From: [Clostridium] citroniae WAL-17108
Lineage (GTDB): Bacteria > Bacillota > Clostridia > Lachnospirales > Lachnospiraceae
Assembly (NCBI RefSeq): GCF_000233455.1
Contig: NZ_JH376426.1
Location: 52,968 to 116,967, forward strand
Direction of reading: 5' to 3'
DNA length: 64,000 nucleotides
The first letter of the stretch is position 1. Every line of letters starts with the position of its first letter. The translations under genes and the position numbers were made by a program. Under the pieces are notes generated by a model that was not told the origin of the DNA, ran no database searches, and was given only the letters and a program-made list of their open reading frames with translations. Of the stretch, positions 33,623 to 42,798 are shown piece after piece.

Positions 33623-36324
33623 TTTCCTTCCTCTCCCAGCCCGCTGATTCTGAAATCATAGGTCCCTGATCCTGCTTCAACAATTACCCATTGGCCAGAT
33701 GCGATATCCCGAAGCTGAATTCCCGGTAATTCCATGGCTTGGTCCCCATGAATCAGCACCTCCCCATTGGATTCAATGTGCATGGTCTTCTGTCCAGTCC
33801 CCTTGACGGGCAGATATATGGATGCCCTGCAGTTAACCGGGATCCTGACATGCAGATCCAGCCCTTCCTCGGTCTTCTCCCAACCGCTGCTGATCCTTCC
33901 GCGGATGGAATCCAGGCTGCATTCCACGCAGCGCAGCTGTTTCGGGATAACCGGTTTTATCACCACATGCTCAAAACCCGGATGTGATTCATCTGCCCGG
34001 ACTCCTCCCAGATACTTGTGAAAGCATACTCCCACCGCCCCATTCATCGGGTGGTTATGGGAAGCCATACCGGCCAGCGGTCCTGGCGCATCCACCTTCT
34101 CCCATCTCTCCCAGATGGTAGTGGCTCCGTTTTCGATCATATAGCCCCAGCTTGGGTACTCTGTCTGTGTCAGAAGTTCATAGGCCAGATCCTCTTCTCC
34201 ATTCTGAAACAGCACCTCTATAATATATCTGCTGCACAGGTTTCCGGTGGTAAGGTGCATGTGATGCTTTAAAATATCATCCTTGATCTGATGCAGCACT
34301 GCTTTCCTGTCCGCTTCAGGCACCAGTCCAAGATACATGGGAAATGTATTTCCTGCCTGGCTGTTATTAGCATAGTATTTTTTATCCTTATGATAAAACC
34401 TGGCCTGGAACGCTTCCCTGATCTTCCCTGCTTCTTCCAGATAAAACGTTTCATCTTCCCCCAGTCCAAGTACGCGGGCCATCTTCGCCATCAGGACGCA
34501 GTCATAATAGAAATACCCCGTTCCCATGAGCACCGTGGGGGTGATCGTGGATACTGCTCCGGAGCCAATGCTCCCAAGGTCCGTTCCTGATACGGGCGCC
34601 GCCCAGTCCCCCATCTGCGAATACCTCAGGACATATCCGTTGGAATTGCGCTTAAGATACCCCACCCACCGCCTCATTGCCTCATAGTTCTGTTCAATGA
34701 TCCTGACATCTCCATAATGAAGATAGGTATTCCACGGAATAAGAAGAAAGGATGTGCTGACAGGGTCAGCCGGTCTCAGGCCATACCGGATGAACGGCGC
34801 CGTGTCCGTGATGGCGCCGGTGCGTTCTCCCTGGGCATCCCTGATATCCTGAAGCCATTTCTCATACAGCTGAGGCAGCCTGTAATTGTACAGGGCGCAT
34901 TCATTTCTCACCGTCATGTCATTCAGCCATCCCAGACGTTCGTCCCGCTGAGGGCAATCTGTGGGCAGTCCGTGAAGATTGCTCCCTTCAGTCCATACAA
35001 TATTGCTGTAAAGCTGGTTCAGAAGTTTGTTATCACAGGAAAATGCTCCCACCCGGCACACATCTGATCTTACTACACATCCGGTGAACCTATCGGCCCC
35101 GGGCCGTTCCTCCAGTCCATAGATCTGAACATACCGGAATCCGTGATAGGTAAATCTGGGTTCATAAATCTCCTCTTCCCCGCCTTTTAACGTATAGATG
35201 TCCGTAGCCCTGGCACGCCGTAGGCTGATGGGATTGACGCTGTAGTCCTCATGGATCAGCTCCGCGTATTTCAGCATGATCCGGGTCCCTGCTTTTCCAC
35301 TGATCCTGATCCTGACCCAGCCAGCAAAATTCTGTCCAAAATCCAGAGTATAGCTTCCGTCTCCTGCCTCATAAACCGCTCTGACCGGCAGTTCCTTAAC
35401 AACACGGATCGGCTCCAGGATCTGTGACCGGATGATCCCCGGCATTGGTTCGTGCTCCACCACTTCCCGCCAGCTTTGGTCCATGGTATATCCCGGGCAA
35501 TCCCATCCCGGCCGTTCAAGCCCTGCATCATATTGCTCTCCATGATAGATACTGTTCTTCACCATGGGGCCTGACGTGGTATAGTACCAGCCATTCAGGT
35601 CACTGAAGATCCATTCCCGGGTGCCGTCCCCGTATTCAAGGAGAAACTCTGCTGAAAACAGGTTCTCACCCCAGCCCACCCCGTCCTCGCTCTCCCGAAG
35701 GTTGTGCCATCCATTTCCGCATTCAATTCCAAACGCATTGTCCCCCAAAGACAGTTTATCCGTAATAATATAGCTGGCATACAGAACTGTCTTTTTACAA
35801 TCCGTCCACGCATTATTCAATACAGATGTATCTGCTTTTTTCCCATTTATCGTAAGCACGTAATAGCATGGGGATGCCACAAAAGCCATGGCATGGCGGA
35901 CCGGCTTTTCCAAGGTAAACTCCTTCCTGTACCAAAAGCAGCTTCGCTCCACAGCAGGCCCCCCGATCCAGAGGGCTTCCCACGGTTCCCCATTGGCCAG
36001 CCCGGTGGTAAAGCTGGTAATCCGGCTCTCCACCGCCTGGCCGTCATCCAGCAGTGCGGTCACTTTTATGTCAAACGTTTTAGCGCTCTGCAAATTTTTC
36101 CCCTGATACCAGACACAGGATGACTCGCTGCTTTCAACCATACCACTGTCCCATAAAGTCCCTTCGCCCCGCTCCAGCTGTTCTTCTGTCTCCCCTACCA
36201 GGATGCGGTACGCCCTCTGTGATCTCCCTGTTCCATCCCCTTCGTAGCTCCAGCTGAATCTGGGGTTCTGCATATCAAGTCCTATGGGATCGCGCATATA
36301 TTCACAGTACACTTTCAAATCCAT
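33619..36324 (-). CDS. GH78 alpha-L-rhamnosidase
   Basis: The 901-residue protein has the bacterial GH78 layout: N-terminal beta domains (DPIGLDMQNPRFSWSYEGDGTGRSQRAYRILV), then LDFGQNFAGWVRI, the (alpha/alpha)6 barrel with DCPQRDERLGWLNDM, FLLIPWNTYLHYGD and the catalytic-region GATTIWERW, then MNGAVGVCFHKYLGGV. It removes terminal L-rhamnose from glycosides; no signal peptide is seen, so it should act on imported oligosaccharides. It is followed directly by the ABC importer genes. Two AAACGTTT-centred sequences lie inside it, one identical to the upstream 18-base site. Confidence 0.9.
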   Translation of the reverse strand: MDLKVYCEYMRDPIGLDMQNPRFSWSYEGDGTGRSQRAYRILVGETEEQLERGEGTLWDSGMVESSESSCVWYQGKNLQSAKTFDIKVTALLDDGQAVESRITSFTTGLANGEPWEALWIGGPAVERSCFWYRKEFTLEKPVRHAMAFVASPCYYVLTINGKKADTSVLNNAWTDCKKTVLYASYIITDKLSLGDNAFGIECGNGWHNLRESEDGVGWGENLFSAEFLLEYGDGTREWIFSDLNGWYYTTSGPMVKNSIYHGEQYDAGLERPGWDCPGYTMDQSWREVVEHEPMPGIIRSQILEPIRVVKELPVRAVYEAGDGSYTLDFGQNFAGWVRIRISGKAGTRIMLKYAELIHEDYSVNPISLRRARATDIYTLKGGEEEIYEPRFTYHGFRYVQIYGLEERPGADRFTGCVVRSDVCRVGAFSCDNKLLNQLYSNIVWTEGSNLHGLPTDCPQRDERLGWLNDMTVRNECALYNYRLPQLYEKWLQDIRDAQGERTGAITDTAPFIRYGLRPADPVSTSFLLIPWNTYLHYGDVRIIEQNYEAMRRWVGYLKRNSNGYVLRYSQMGDWAAPVSGTDLGSIGSGAVSTITPTVLMGTGYFYYDCVLMAKMARVLGLGEDETFYLEEAGKIREAFQARFYHKDKKYYANNSQAGNTFPMYLGLVPEADRKAVLHQIKDDILKHHMHLTTGNLCSRYIIEVLFQNGEEDLAYELLTQTEYPSWGYMIENGATTIWERWEKVDAPGPLAGMASHNHPMNGAVGVCFHKYLGGVRADESHPGFEHVVIKPVIPKQLRCVECSLDSIRGRISSGWEKTEEGLDLHVRIPVNCRASIYLPVKGTGQKTMHIESNGEVLIHGDQAMELPGIQLRDIASGQWVIVEAGSGTYDFRISGLGEEGK
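36069..36086. promoter_or_regulatory. Internal copy of the LacI-type operator (inside GH78)
   Basis: TGTCAAACGTTTTAGCGC occurs here within the GH78 gene and again at 36384-36401. Two identical 18-mers 315 bases apart could support looping. Confidence 0.5.
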
Positions 36325-36349
36325 GTTGCATGTCCCTCCTCACTTATAG

Positions 36350-36380
36350 TGTGTACTCCCGGAGACTCCGAGAGTACACA
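36350..36380. other. 31-bp near-perfect dyad upstream of GH78
   Basis: TGTGTACTC and GAGTACACA flank an inner CGGAG/CTCCG palindrome. It lies between the GH106-like stop and the GH78 Shine-Dalgarno. It could be a regulator site or an mRNA hairpin that separates expression of the two hydrolases. Confidence 0.6.
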
Positions 36381-36383
36381 TAG

Positions 36384-36401
36384 TGTCAAACGTTTTAGCG
36401 C
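36384..36401. promoter_or_regulatory. LacI-type operator candidate upstream of GH78
   Basis: TGTCAAACGTTTTAGCGC has the AAACGTTT core with a central CG, as in many LacI-family operators. It sits 60 bases upstream of the GH78 start; the LacI gene ends the same operon. Confidence 0.5.
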
Positions 36402-36417
36402 AGGATAAAATCCGGCC

Positions 36418-38676
36418 TTACCCGGATGTGACTAAAAATATCCCGTAACCCTGTGGAAGCTCCATGTTGATCCGGAAGCCATGCCCCCATTCACTCTCTG
36501 CTTCTGAAACAACATCAGCCGGTTCGATCCGGCCGGTAAACGGATCCCAGATCTCCGGATGCTTCCCTGCCTTTACATCCACCACCAGGTTCTGTATTTC
36601 CTTTGTATAATTAATAAAATAATATTTACGTTCATTTCCCTCAAACAGGCACCAGGATATGCCGTCCATGTCCTCTCCTGTATGGATATACGGATCGCTG
36701 ATCCAGTCTGGATAATGGCGGATGTTCTTTCTGCACTCTGCCGGCCCGGCCACGATCTTCAGTGCCCGCGGACATGCCTGATCCAGCCATTTACAGATCT
36801 GATCCCCGTCCATTGCCTCAAAGAATTCGGTTTGAGAAGACTCCATTATGTGGTTTACACACCTTTTGACAGTTTCATCTTCCTTCCTGTTTCCTCCATA
36901 AGCCGGAACACTTTCCACAACCGCGATCCGGCCGCCCCGGCCTGCAAATGTTTCCAGCAGCCGTGCCATCTCCTGCGGCAGCACCTCGCACATGGGCAGG
37001 ATAAATGCTTGATAGGATTGACCTGTTATCCGGTTGACCAGCATTTTATCCTTCACATCAAATAATTCTGCCGCATCTGATGGAACCATGGTAAAGTCCC
37101 TGTTTTTCTCCTGAAGTTTATGCAGCAGGCACTGCTCTTCCCGGTCAATGGCAGCTGCCCTTTCATCCTCGATCACAGGTCCCATATGGTATCCATGTCT
37201 GAATCCCTGATCCGCAATATAATGCATCCAGTAAGATTCCGTGGGATGATAGATCAGTACGTCTGTTTTTCTCCGGCAGTCCTCCGTCATGCCGTATATT
37301 CTGCGGCACATCCGGTTGGCCTGGTCCATGTGCTCCCATTCCTGCCATTGGAAGAACTGGGACGGAGGCCAGTCATCCTTTCTGAAGCCACGGATGGAAT
37401 AAAAAAATCCATGGTTTGTAATGGTCATTACGCCCTGGGAATACAGCCAGGATATCATGCGTATATACTCTTCAAAGGTAAGCTCCCATCCGCTTGCAGC
37501 AAATGCCTCGCATACAAGGCCTGATTTTCCATATACCTCTGCGGCCGAGGCTGCGAATTTGATATTCAGGCTGCCGATCCCCTTTCCAAGATGATCCACG
37601 CCCGGTCTTCCAAACTCCCTGAACTGACGCATGAAATCCCCGCTGAACCGAACCTGCCCTGCCATAGTCTCCTCTCCCAGCAGATGGGGACAGTAATCAA
37701 TGTTATGGGCTTCACACCATTCGCGGATCGTCCTGTGGTAATGTTCTCTGTACAGATCGCTGATGAGCTGAAAATAATCACAGCGCGTCCTGCCCGCCTC
37801 GCAGCCCGGCAGTACCAAATCCGGCAGCCGTTCCTCCAAACGGTATCCAAACCTCTCCTCAAACAATTCCAGCAGCCTGTCCGTCCATGGAAAGGCATGG
37901 CAGAAACGTGTTTCATCGTTAAAGCTGGCTGTGATCACACTTCCAAATGCGTCAGGAAAGCGTTTATAATATGCTTCATACGTGGTTTCCAGAAAATACT
38001 CTGTAGCTTCTTTGTTAAGGTAATCCGGAGTAAGCATCCCCTCCCCCTGATAGAGCTCTGTCTGTATTCTGGCCTCAAACACAATGGTGTCCCGGTCCCT
38101 GCAGATCTCAAAGTCATTTTCAGACAGGTTGAACAGGCATCCGCTTTTGTCATCGGGCTGGAACTGCCTGATATCCAATGGTTCCATTGTCTTTGCATCA
38201 TAGCAGAAGAGGTTGTTGATACTTCGTCTGCCCTCCCTATCCCTGACCGGATCATCCGGTGCTGTTTTCCCTGTCCGGCAGATATCCTCAGGCTGTCTGC
38301 GGAATCTGACTCCGGACCCCACATGAAACATCTGGATGGATAAATATTTTTCGCGGAATGCCTCGTGCCTCGTTACTTGGCCGTTGGCAATTCCGGCCGG
38401 CCAGTTAAATTCATCATACAGCCACATGGTCTCGCTGTGCCTGGTTTTATATTCGATCACGGTTTTTATGTGCTCCATCCATGCATCATCCAGATAGCCG
38501 CCCTCAAATCCGCTTCTCGCATGGGGCGCGCTGCATGTGATCCCCTTTTCACTCATTATGGACATCTGGCGCACAAGCTCGTCCCTTTTAAGTCTGTCAT
38601 TCCAAAACCAAAGGGGGACCTGGGCCTCGTTCCATTCCCGCACCTGTTCCGGACTTTTAAAAAAGTCTTTTTGCAT
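36418..38676 (-). CDS. GH106-like glycoside hydrolase
   Basis: The 752-residue protein shows the pattern of GH106/alpha-L-rhamnosidase-like enzymes: VPLWFWNDRLKRDELVRQMSIMSEKGI, HARSGFEGGYLDDAWM and MWLYDEFNWPAGIANGQVT in the N-terminal third. It has no signal peptide. It leads the operon that contains GH78 and the sugar ABC importer, so release of rhamnose or a related deoxysugar is expected. Family membership was judged by eye and the substrate is unproven. AAGGAG precedes the ATG. Confidence 0.72.
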   Translation of the reverse strand: MQKDFFKSPEQVREWNEAQVPLWFWNDRLKRDELVRQMSIMSEKGITCSAPHARSGFEGGYLDDAWMEHIKTVIEYKTRHSETMWLYDEFNWPAGIANGQVTRHEAFREKYLSIQMFHVGSGVRFRRQPEDICRTGKTAPDDPVRDREGRRSINNLFCYDAKTMEPLDIRQFQPDDKSGCLFNLSENDFEICRDRDTIVFEARIQTELYQGEGMLTPDYLNKEATEYFLETTYEAYYKRFPDAFGSVITASFNDETRFCHAFPWTDRLLELFEERFGYRLEERLPDLVLPGCEAGRTRCDYFQLISDLYREHYHRTIREWCEAHNIDYCPHLLGEETMAGQVRFSGDFMRQFREFGRPGVDHLGKGIGSLNIKFAASAAEVYGKSGLVCEAFAASGWELTFEEYIRMISWLYSQGVMTITNHGFFYSIRGFRKDDWPPSQFFQWQEWEHMDQANRMCRRIYGMTEDCRRKTDVLIYHPTESYWMHYIADQGFRHGYHMGPVIEDERAAAIDREEQCLLHKLQEKNRDFTMVPSDAAELFDVKDKMLVNRITGQSYQAFILPMCEVLPQEMARLLETFAGRGGRIAVVESVPAYGGNRKEDETVKRCVNHIMESSQTEFFEAMDGDQICKWLDQACPRALKIVAGPAECRKNIRHYPDWISDPYIHTGEDMDGISWCLFEGNERKYYFINYTKEIQNLVVDVKAGKHPEIWDPFTGRIEPADVVSEAESEWGHGFRINMELPQGYGIFLVTSG

Positions 38677-38736
38677 TCAATGTCTCCTTAAATACCTTTT
38701 ATTGCTTGCCTGATTCGTATTAGAGTATAAAAGAAA

Positions 38737-38771
38737 AGAGAGCCAAGATATATCATTTTTCTTGGCTCTCT
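38737..38771 (-). terminator. Terminator of the AraC gene
   Basis: AGAGAGCCAAG pairs with CTTGGCTCTCT; on the minus strand it is followed by TTTTCTTTT. It separates the AraC gene from the GH106-led operon. Confidence 0.75.
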
Positions 38772-38803
38772 ATCATATTTCTTATATTTTAATCGATTTC
38801 TGC

Positions 38804-39571
38804 TTAAAAGGTATCCTTTCCATACAACAGCTTATACTCATTGGGGGATATACCCGTATACTCCTTAAAGATCTTACCAAAATGGCTCTGGCTGGAAAAC
38901 CCCAGGTAATTGCTAATGGATTTGCAGTCATAGGGTGAATACATCAAAAGATTTTTAGCCAGCTTTACCTTTTCCTCCAAAATATACCGGCTGATCTTGA
39001 CCCCCTCGCACCGCACAAACAGATGAGACAGGTAATCCGGGTTCACATACAGGGCTTTTGCAATGGTCTTTACAGTCAAGCGTTCATGCATATGCTGGAA
39101 GATATGGTACTTACACTGCGCAACCAGTTTATTCTCCTGCTCCTTCTTCTCCCTCTGTACCTGTGCGTGCTCATATACCATACGTGTAAAAAACCTGGCC
39201 ATATCCTGAACATAGAGCGCTACCTCTTCCCGGCTCTTCGCCTCATCGATCCTGATCGCCCAGGAATCCCCCGCTGAAAAAGCTTCATCGGAAATAATAC
39301 CGCCGTCAATGGCTGCTCTGGCGTAAATGGCCATCGCGCACATTGCCACATTTTTATCGGAACGCAGCACATCCCTTGACAGGGTTCCCAGCTTTCCTCC
39401 GTATGGCTCCGTGATGCATTTCTCCATCCCCTCCATATCGCCCTGACGGATACACTCCAGTTCACGTTTTTCCCTCTGATAGGAATTATGGATGATATTA
39501 TTTTCCTGCATACTGAATTTCAGACGGGCAATATCCTTTTTTACCGTTTCTTCATTTATCTTATTCTCCAT
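38804..39571 (-). CDS. AraC family transcriptional regulator
   Basis: The 255-residue protein has a C-terminal AraC DNA-binding domain (two helix-turn-helix units, LTVKTIAKALYVNPDYLSHLFVRCEGVKISRYI and CKSISNYLGFSSQSHFGKIFKEYTGISPNEYK). The N-terminal half is helical and resembles the YesN-related regulators of Clostridia that lack a cupin. It is directly upstream of the rhamnosidase operon on the same strand and probably activates it. Confidence 0.88.
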   Translation of the reverse strand: MENKINEETVKKDIARLKFSMQENNIIHNSYQREKRELECIRQGDMEGMEKCITEPYGGKLGTLSRDVLRSDKNVAMCAMAIYARAAIDGGIISDEAFSAGDSWAIRIDEAKSREEVALYVQDMARFFTRMVYEHAQVQREKKEQENKLVAQCKYHIFQHMHERLTVKTIAKALYVNPDYLSHLFVRCEGVKISRYILEEKVKLAKNLLMYSPYDCKSISNYLGFSSQSHFGKIFKEYTGISPNEYKLLYGKDTF

Positions 39572-39740
39572 ATCAAATGGCCCCGCTTGCAGTTATTGTA
39601 ATGTCTTTTACGGAATGATTATATTATATATGTCAATTTTACCGGACAAGCTGTTAAAAATCATGAACAGAACGTGGAAAAAATGTCAAATAGGTGCTAG
39701 AATAGGAGAAAAATACATTGGACAAACAAGGAGAAAAACC

Positions 39741-40286
39741 ATGACAAGCCCCCTTACCATCAGGACCGCATCAGTCAGTGATGCACCGGCCCTGCTCTCC
39801 ATCTACGCCCCCTATGTGGAGAAAACCGCCGTCACCTTTGAGTACACAGTGCCCAGTCCGGAAGAGTTTCAGACACGGATCGCCCACACCCTTGACCGCT
39901 ACCCCTATCTGGTTGCAGAGAGAAACCGGGAGATCATCGGATACGCCTATGCCTCCGCATTTAAAGAGAGAGCCGCCTATGACTGGGCTGTGGAGACTTC
40001 TGTCTATGTCTCGGAGAACGCAAGAGGCACCGGAGCCGGAACCACCCTCTATAAAGCCCTGGAGCAGGCACTGGAAAAACAGAATGTGCTGAATGTCAAT
40101 GCATGCATCTCCTACCCCAACCCTGGCAGCATTTCCTTTCATGAAAAGCTGGGTTACAAAACCGTGGGCCATTTCACCCGGTGCGGCTACAAGCTGGACC
40201 AGTGGTGGGACATGATCTGGATGGAAAAAATGCTGGGAGAGCATCCCGCTTCCCCCAGCCCCTTTATTCCCTTTTCCAAACTTTGA
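39741..40286 (+). CDS. GNAT family N-acetyltransferase (phosphinothricin acetyltransferase-like)
   Basis: The 181-residue protein matches the Pat/MddA subgroup of GNAT enzymes: LTIRTASVSDAPALLSIYAPYVEKTAVTFEY, IIGYAYASAFKERAAYDWAVETSVYV, the acetyl-CoA loop ARGTGAGTTLYKAL, and SISFHEKLGYKTVGHFTRCGYKLDQWWDMIWMEK. These acetylate amino groups of phosphinothricin, methionine sulfoximine or similar amino acids. The ATG at 39741 is chosen because AAGGAG lies just upstream. It stands alone between two minus-strand genes. Confidence 0.88.
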   Translation: MTSPLTIRTASVSDAPALLSIYAPYVEKTAVTFEYTVPSPEEFQTRIAHTLDRYPYLVAERNREIIGYAYASAFKERAAYDWAVETSVYVSENARGTGAGTTLYKALEQALEKQNVLNVNACISYPNPGSISFHEKLGYKTVGHFTRCGYKLDQWWDMIWMEKMLGEHPASPSPFIPFSKL

Positions 40287-40292
40287 TTTCTG

Positions 40293-40331
40293 TTTTAGAG
40301 CTCTGTTTCAGAGCTCTGTTTCAGAACTCTG
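40293..40331. repeat. Three 13-bp tandem repeats between convergent genes
   Basis: TTTTAGAGCTCTG, TTTCAGAGCTCTG and TTTCAGAACTCTG follow one another; each core (AGAGCTCT) is palindromic. They fill the gap between the acetyltransferase and malQ stop codons and might work as a bidirectional terminator. Confidence 0.8.
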
Positions 40332-40332
40332 A

Positions 40333-41829
40333 TCACAGCCGGCCGTATATGTCTGCCATGCGCCTGCATTTTCGGATCAGTCCGTCCTCCAGATCACCGG
40401 AGCGCATCCTCCACCTCCAGTTCTTGCCCAGGGTGGAGGGTTCATTGGTTCTGGCCTCAGTTCCAAGCCCCAGATAGTCCTGAACAGGGATTACCGCCAG
40501 CTTTGCCACGCTGGACATGGCCAGCCGTATAAAATCCCAGTGCACCTGGTCCTCAGGTGTATGCTCATTGCCTATGTATTCCCTGGCAAACGCCCTGTCA
40601 TGGTCATTCATGCCTGCAAACCAGCTGACCAGCGTGTCATTGTCATGGGTGCCTGTATAGACCACGCAGTTTTCCCCATATTTATGAGGCAGGTATGCGC
40701 TGTCCTCTGTCTGGTCAAATGCAAACTCCAGCACCTTCATTCCCGGAAAACCGCTGTCCCTTACCAGCTGTAATACGGTAGGAGTCAGAAATCCCAGGTC
40801 CTCGGCTATGATGGGAAGGTCCTCTTTCCCAAAGCAGGTCTGCATTTTGCGGAATATCTCGATTCCCGGTCCTTTTTCCCAGTGTCCGTACTCCGCTGTT
40901 TTATCCCCATATGGTATGGAATAGTACTCGTCAAATCCACGGAAATGATCCACCCGCACCACATCATACAGATAAAAACTGTATTCCATGCGCTTCATCC
41001 ACCAATTATACTCCGTGCGCCTGTGATATCCCCAATCATACAGGGGATTTCCCCAAAGCTGTCCGGTGGCGGAAAACCCGTCCGGCGGACAGCCGGCCAC
41101 TGCCACAGGAGTCCCCTTTTCATCAAACTGGAACAGTTCCGGATGGGACCAGCTGTCAGCCCCGTCAAATGCCACATAGATGGGGATGTCTCCAATGATG
41201 CGTATGCCCTGCTCATTAGCATACTGCTTCAGGGAAGTCCACTGCTCCTCAAACTTGATCTGCTGGAATTCATAAAATCCGATCTCATCTGACAGCTGCT
41301 CCCTGTACCGGGCAACCGCTTCCCCTTTTCTGAGCCGGATATCTTCATCCCACAAATTCCAGCTTTTAGATCCAAAGTGATTCTTTATGGCCATGTAAAG
41401 ACAGTATTCCCTTGTCTCCTCCCCCAGCGTACGGGCGGCCAGATCATGGACCGCGCTCCCCCATTCCAGACCGGATTTCCACCTCTCATACGCCTTTCTC
41501 AGTAAAGGGAAACGGCCGTCATACAGCTTTTTGTAGTCAATATCCCTTTCATTGCCGCCAAAATCCACTTCCCTGCACTCTTCTTCTGTGAGAAGCCCCT
41601 CTGCAGTGAGCTTTTCCAGATCGATAAAATATGGGTTACCGGCAAAAGCAGAAAAAGACTGGTAAGGCGAATCCCCGAACCCGGTGGGTCCCAGAGGCAG
41701 TATCTGCCAGTACTTCTGTCCCGCGGCTTTTAATATATTAACGAACTCATACCCTTCCTTAGAAAATGCTCCAATGCCGTACCGCGAAGGCAGACTGGCA
41801 ATCGGGAGCAGCATACCACATTCCCGCAT
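40333..41829 (-). CDS. malQ: 4-alpha-glucanotransferase
   Basis: The 498-residue protein is a GH77 amylomaltase: LPIASLPSRYGIGAFSKEGYEFV, LPLGPTGFGDSPYQSFSAFAGNPYFIDLE, GDIPIYVAFDGADSWSHPELF, VRVDHFRGFDEYYSIP (nucleophile Asp), EDLGFLTPTVLQL and YTGTHDNDTLVSWF. It transfers glucan segments between maltodextrins in the cytosol. The ATG at 41829 has AAAGGAG 9 bases upstream; a GTG at 41907 has no good site. Together with the glycogen phosphorylase nearby it serves glycogen or maltodextrin turnover. Confidence 0.93.
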   Translation of the reverse strand: MRECGMLLPIASLPSRYGIGAFSKEGYEFVNILKAAGQKYWQILPLGPTGFGDSPYQSFSAFAGNPYFIDLEKLTAEGLLTEEECREVDFGGNERDIDYKKLYDGRFPLLRKAYERWKSGLEWGSAVHDLAARTLGEETREYCLYMAIKNHFGSKSWNLWDEDIRLRKGEAVARYREQLSDEIGFYEFQQIKFEEQWTSLKQYANEQGIRIIGDIPIYVAFDGADSWSHPELFQFDEKGTPVAVAGCPPDGFSATGQLWGNPLYDWGYHRRTEYNWWMKRMEYSFYLYDVVRVDHFRGFDEYYSIPYGDKTAEYGHWEKGPGIEIFRKMQTCFGKEDLPIIAEDLGFLTPTVLQLVRDSGFPGMKVLEFAFDQTEDSAYLPHKYGENCVVYTGTHDNDTLVSWFAGMNDHDRAFAREYIGNEHTPEDQVHWDFIRLAMSSVAKLAVIPVQDYLGLGTEARTNEPSTLGKNWRWRMRSGDLEDGLIRKCRRMADIYGRL

Positions 41830-41936
41830 CTTATTTATCTCCTTTGATCCGGGCAGCACCTTGTCCTGCTCTGCCTGTTCCCGGAAAATGTCGCTTAATT
41901 TTACCACAATTGACAGCGGGATACAAGTTAATCCTT

Positions 41937-42704
41937 TTAAGGCTTTAAAGGGGGAACTGACGCCGGACAGACATACCGCCGCTTTCCCCTGCTGTGCGTT
42001 CCGTACTCAATGGCCTCACTGGGGCAGCGGCAGATACATGCCATGCAGTGGGTACAGTTCTTTCCCCACAAAGGCCTTCCCTTTTCAAGGCGGATATTGT
42101 TAAGCGGACAGACCCTAACGCATTTTCCACAGGAAATACAGGAGTCATCCGCATAAAACTTTTTCGCATGGACAAACAGAGGATAGAAGATATCATTCAC
42201 AATCCCGCTGTTCATCTTATCCTTAAAGCCCAGGCCGGGCTGTGAAAATATCTCCCCGCCCTTGATCCGGCGGGCGGCTTCATCTATAACCCCTTCCGCC
42301 TGGCGGATGATCCTCTGCGCTTCCTCCTGTGTGGGGACGGAAAACATGGCAATGTAGTTTTCCGGCATGACAATTGCAGCGCACCCCCGGTAATCCATTT
42401 TTTTTACAGCGCACAGTTTTTTCAGATATCTGCCTGCATTTCCAATGTCTCCTCCGCAGGTCATTACAAAGTAAATGTCCCTGTTTCCGGCAAGAGGCGT
42501 GTTCTCCAGCCATTCCTGCACAATACGCGGTATTCTCCAGGCATAGGTGGGTGCCACCACGACCCATGGACGGTCCGAGCGCATCTCCCAATGATCGCGG
42601 CTTCGGATCTTGCCCAACAGGTCCAAACTGTCATCGCCGGTCTCCCTGCCAATCCTCTTTGCAACATATTCGCTGTTTCCTGTTCCTGAAAAATATAAGA
42701 TCAT
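41937..42704 (-). CDS. EFR1-type flavodoxin-ferredoxin protein
   Basis: The 255-residue protein has an N-terminal flavodoxin-like part (MILYFSGTGNSEYVAKRIG, FVMTCGGDIGNAG) and a C-terminal pair of [4Fe-4S] motifs (CISCGKCVRVCPLNNI and CTHCMACICRCPSEAI). EFR1 proteins are electron carriers of anaerobes with unknown partners. GGGAGG precedes the ATG at 42704; an earlier start at 42758 lacks one. It lies just upstream of malQ on the same strand, with no clear functional link. Confidence 0.87.
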   Translation of the reverse strand: MILYFSGTGNSEYVAKRIGRETGDDSLDLLGKIRSRDHWEMRSDRPWVVVAPTYAWRIPRIVQEWLENTPLAGNRDIYFVMTCGGDIGNAGRYLKKLCAVKKMDYRGCAAIVMPENYIAMFSVPTQEEAQRIIRQAEGVIDEAARRIKGGEIFSQPGLGFKDKMNSGIVNDIFYPLFVHAKKFYADDSCISCGKCVRVCPLNNIRLEKGRPLWGKNCTHCMACICRCPSEAIEYGTHSRGKRRYVCPASVPPLKP

Positions 42705-42798
42705 CCCAATTGCCTCCCGCCGTATTATTTTTATAGTTTGTTCCTGTTCATTTACCATTATACCGGACAGAAACAGTTAATACAACATTCCCCTTTTC

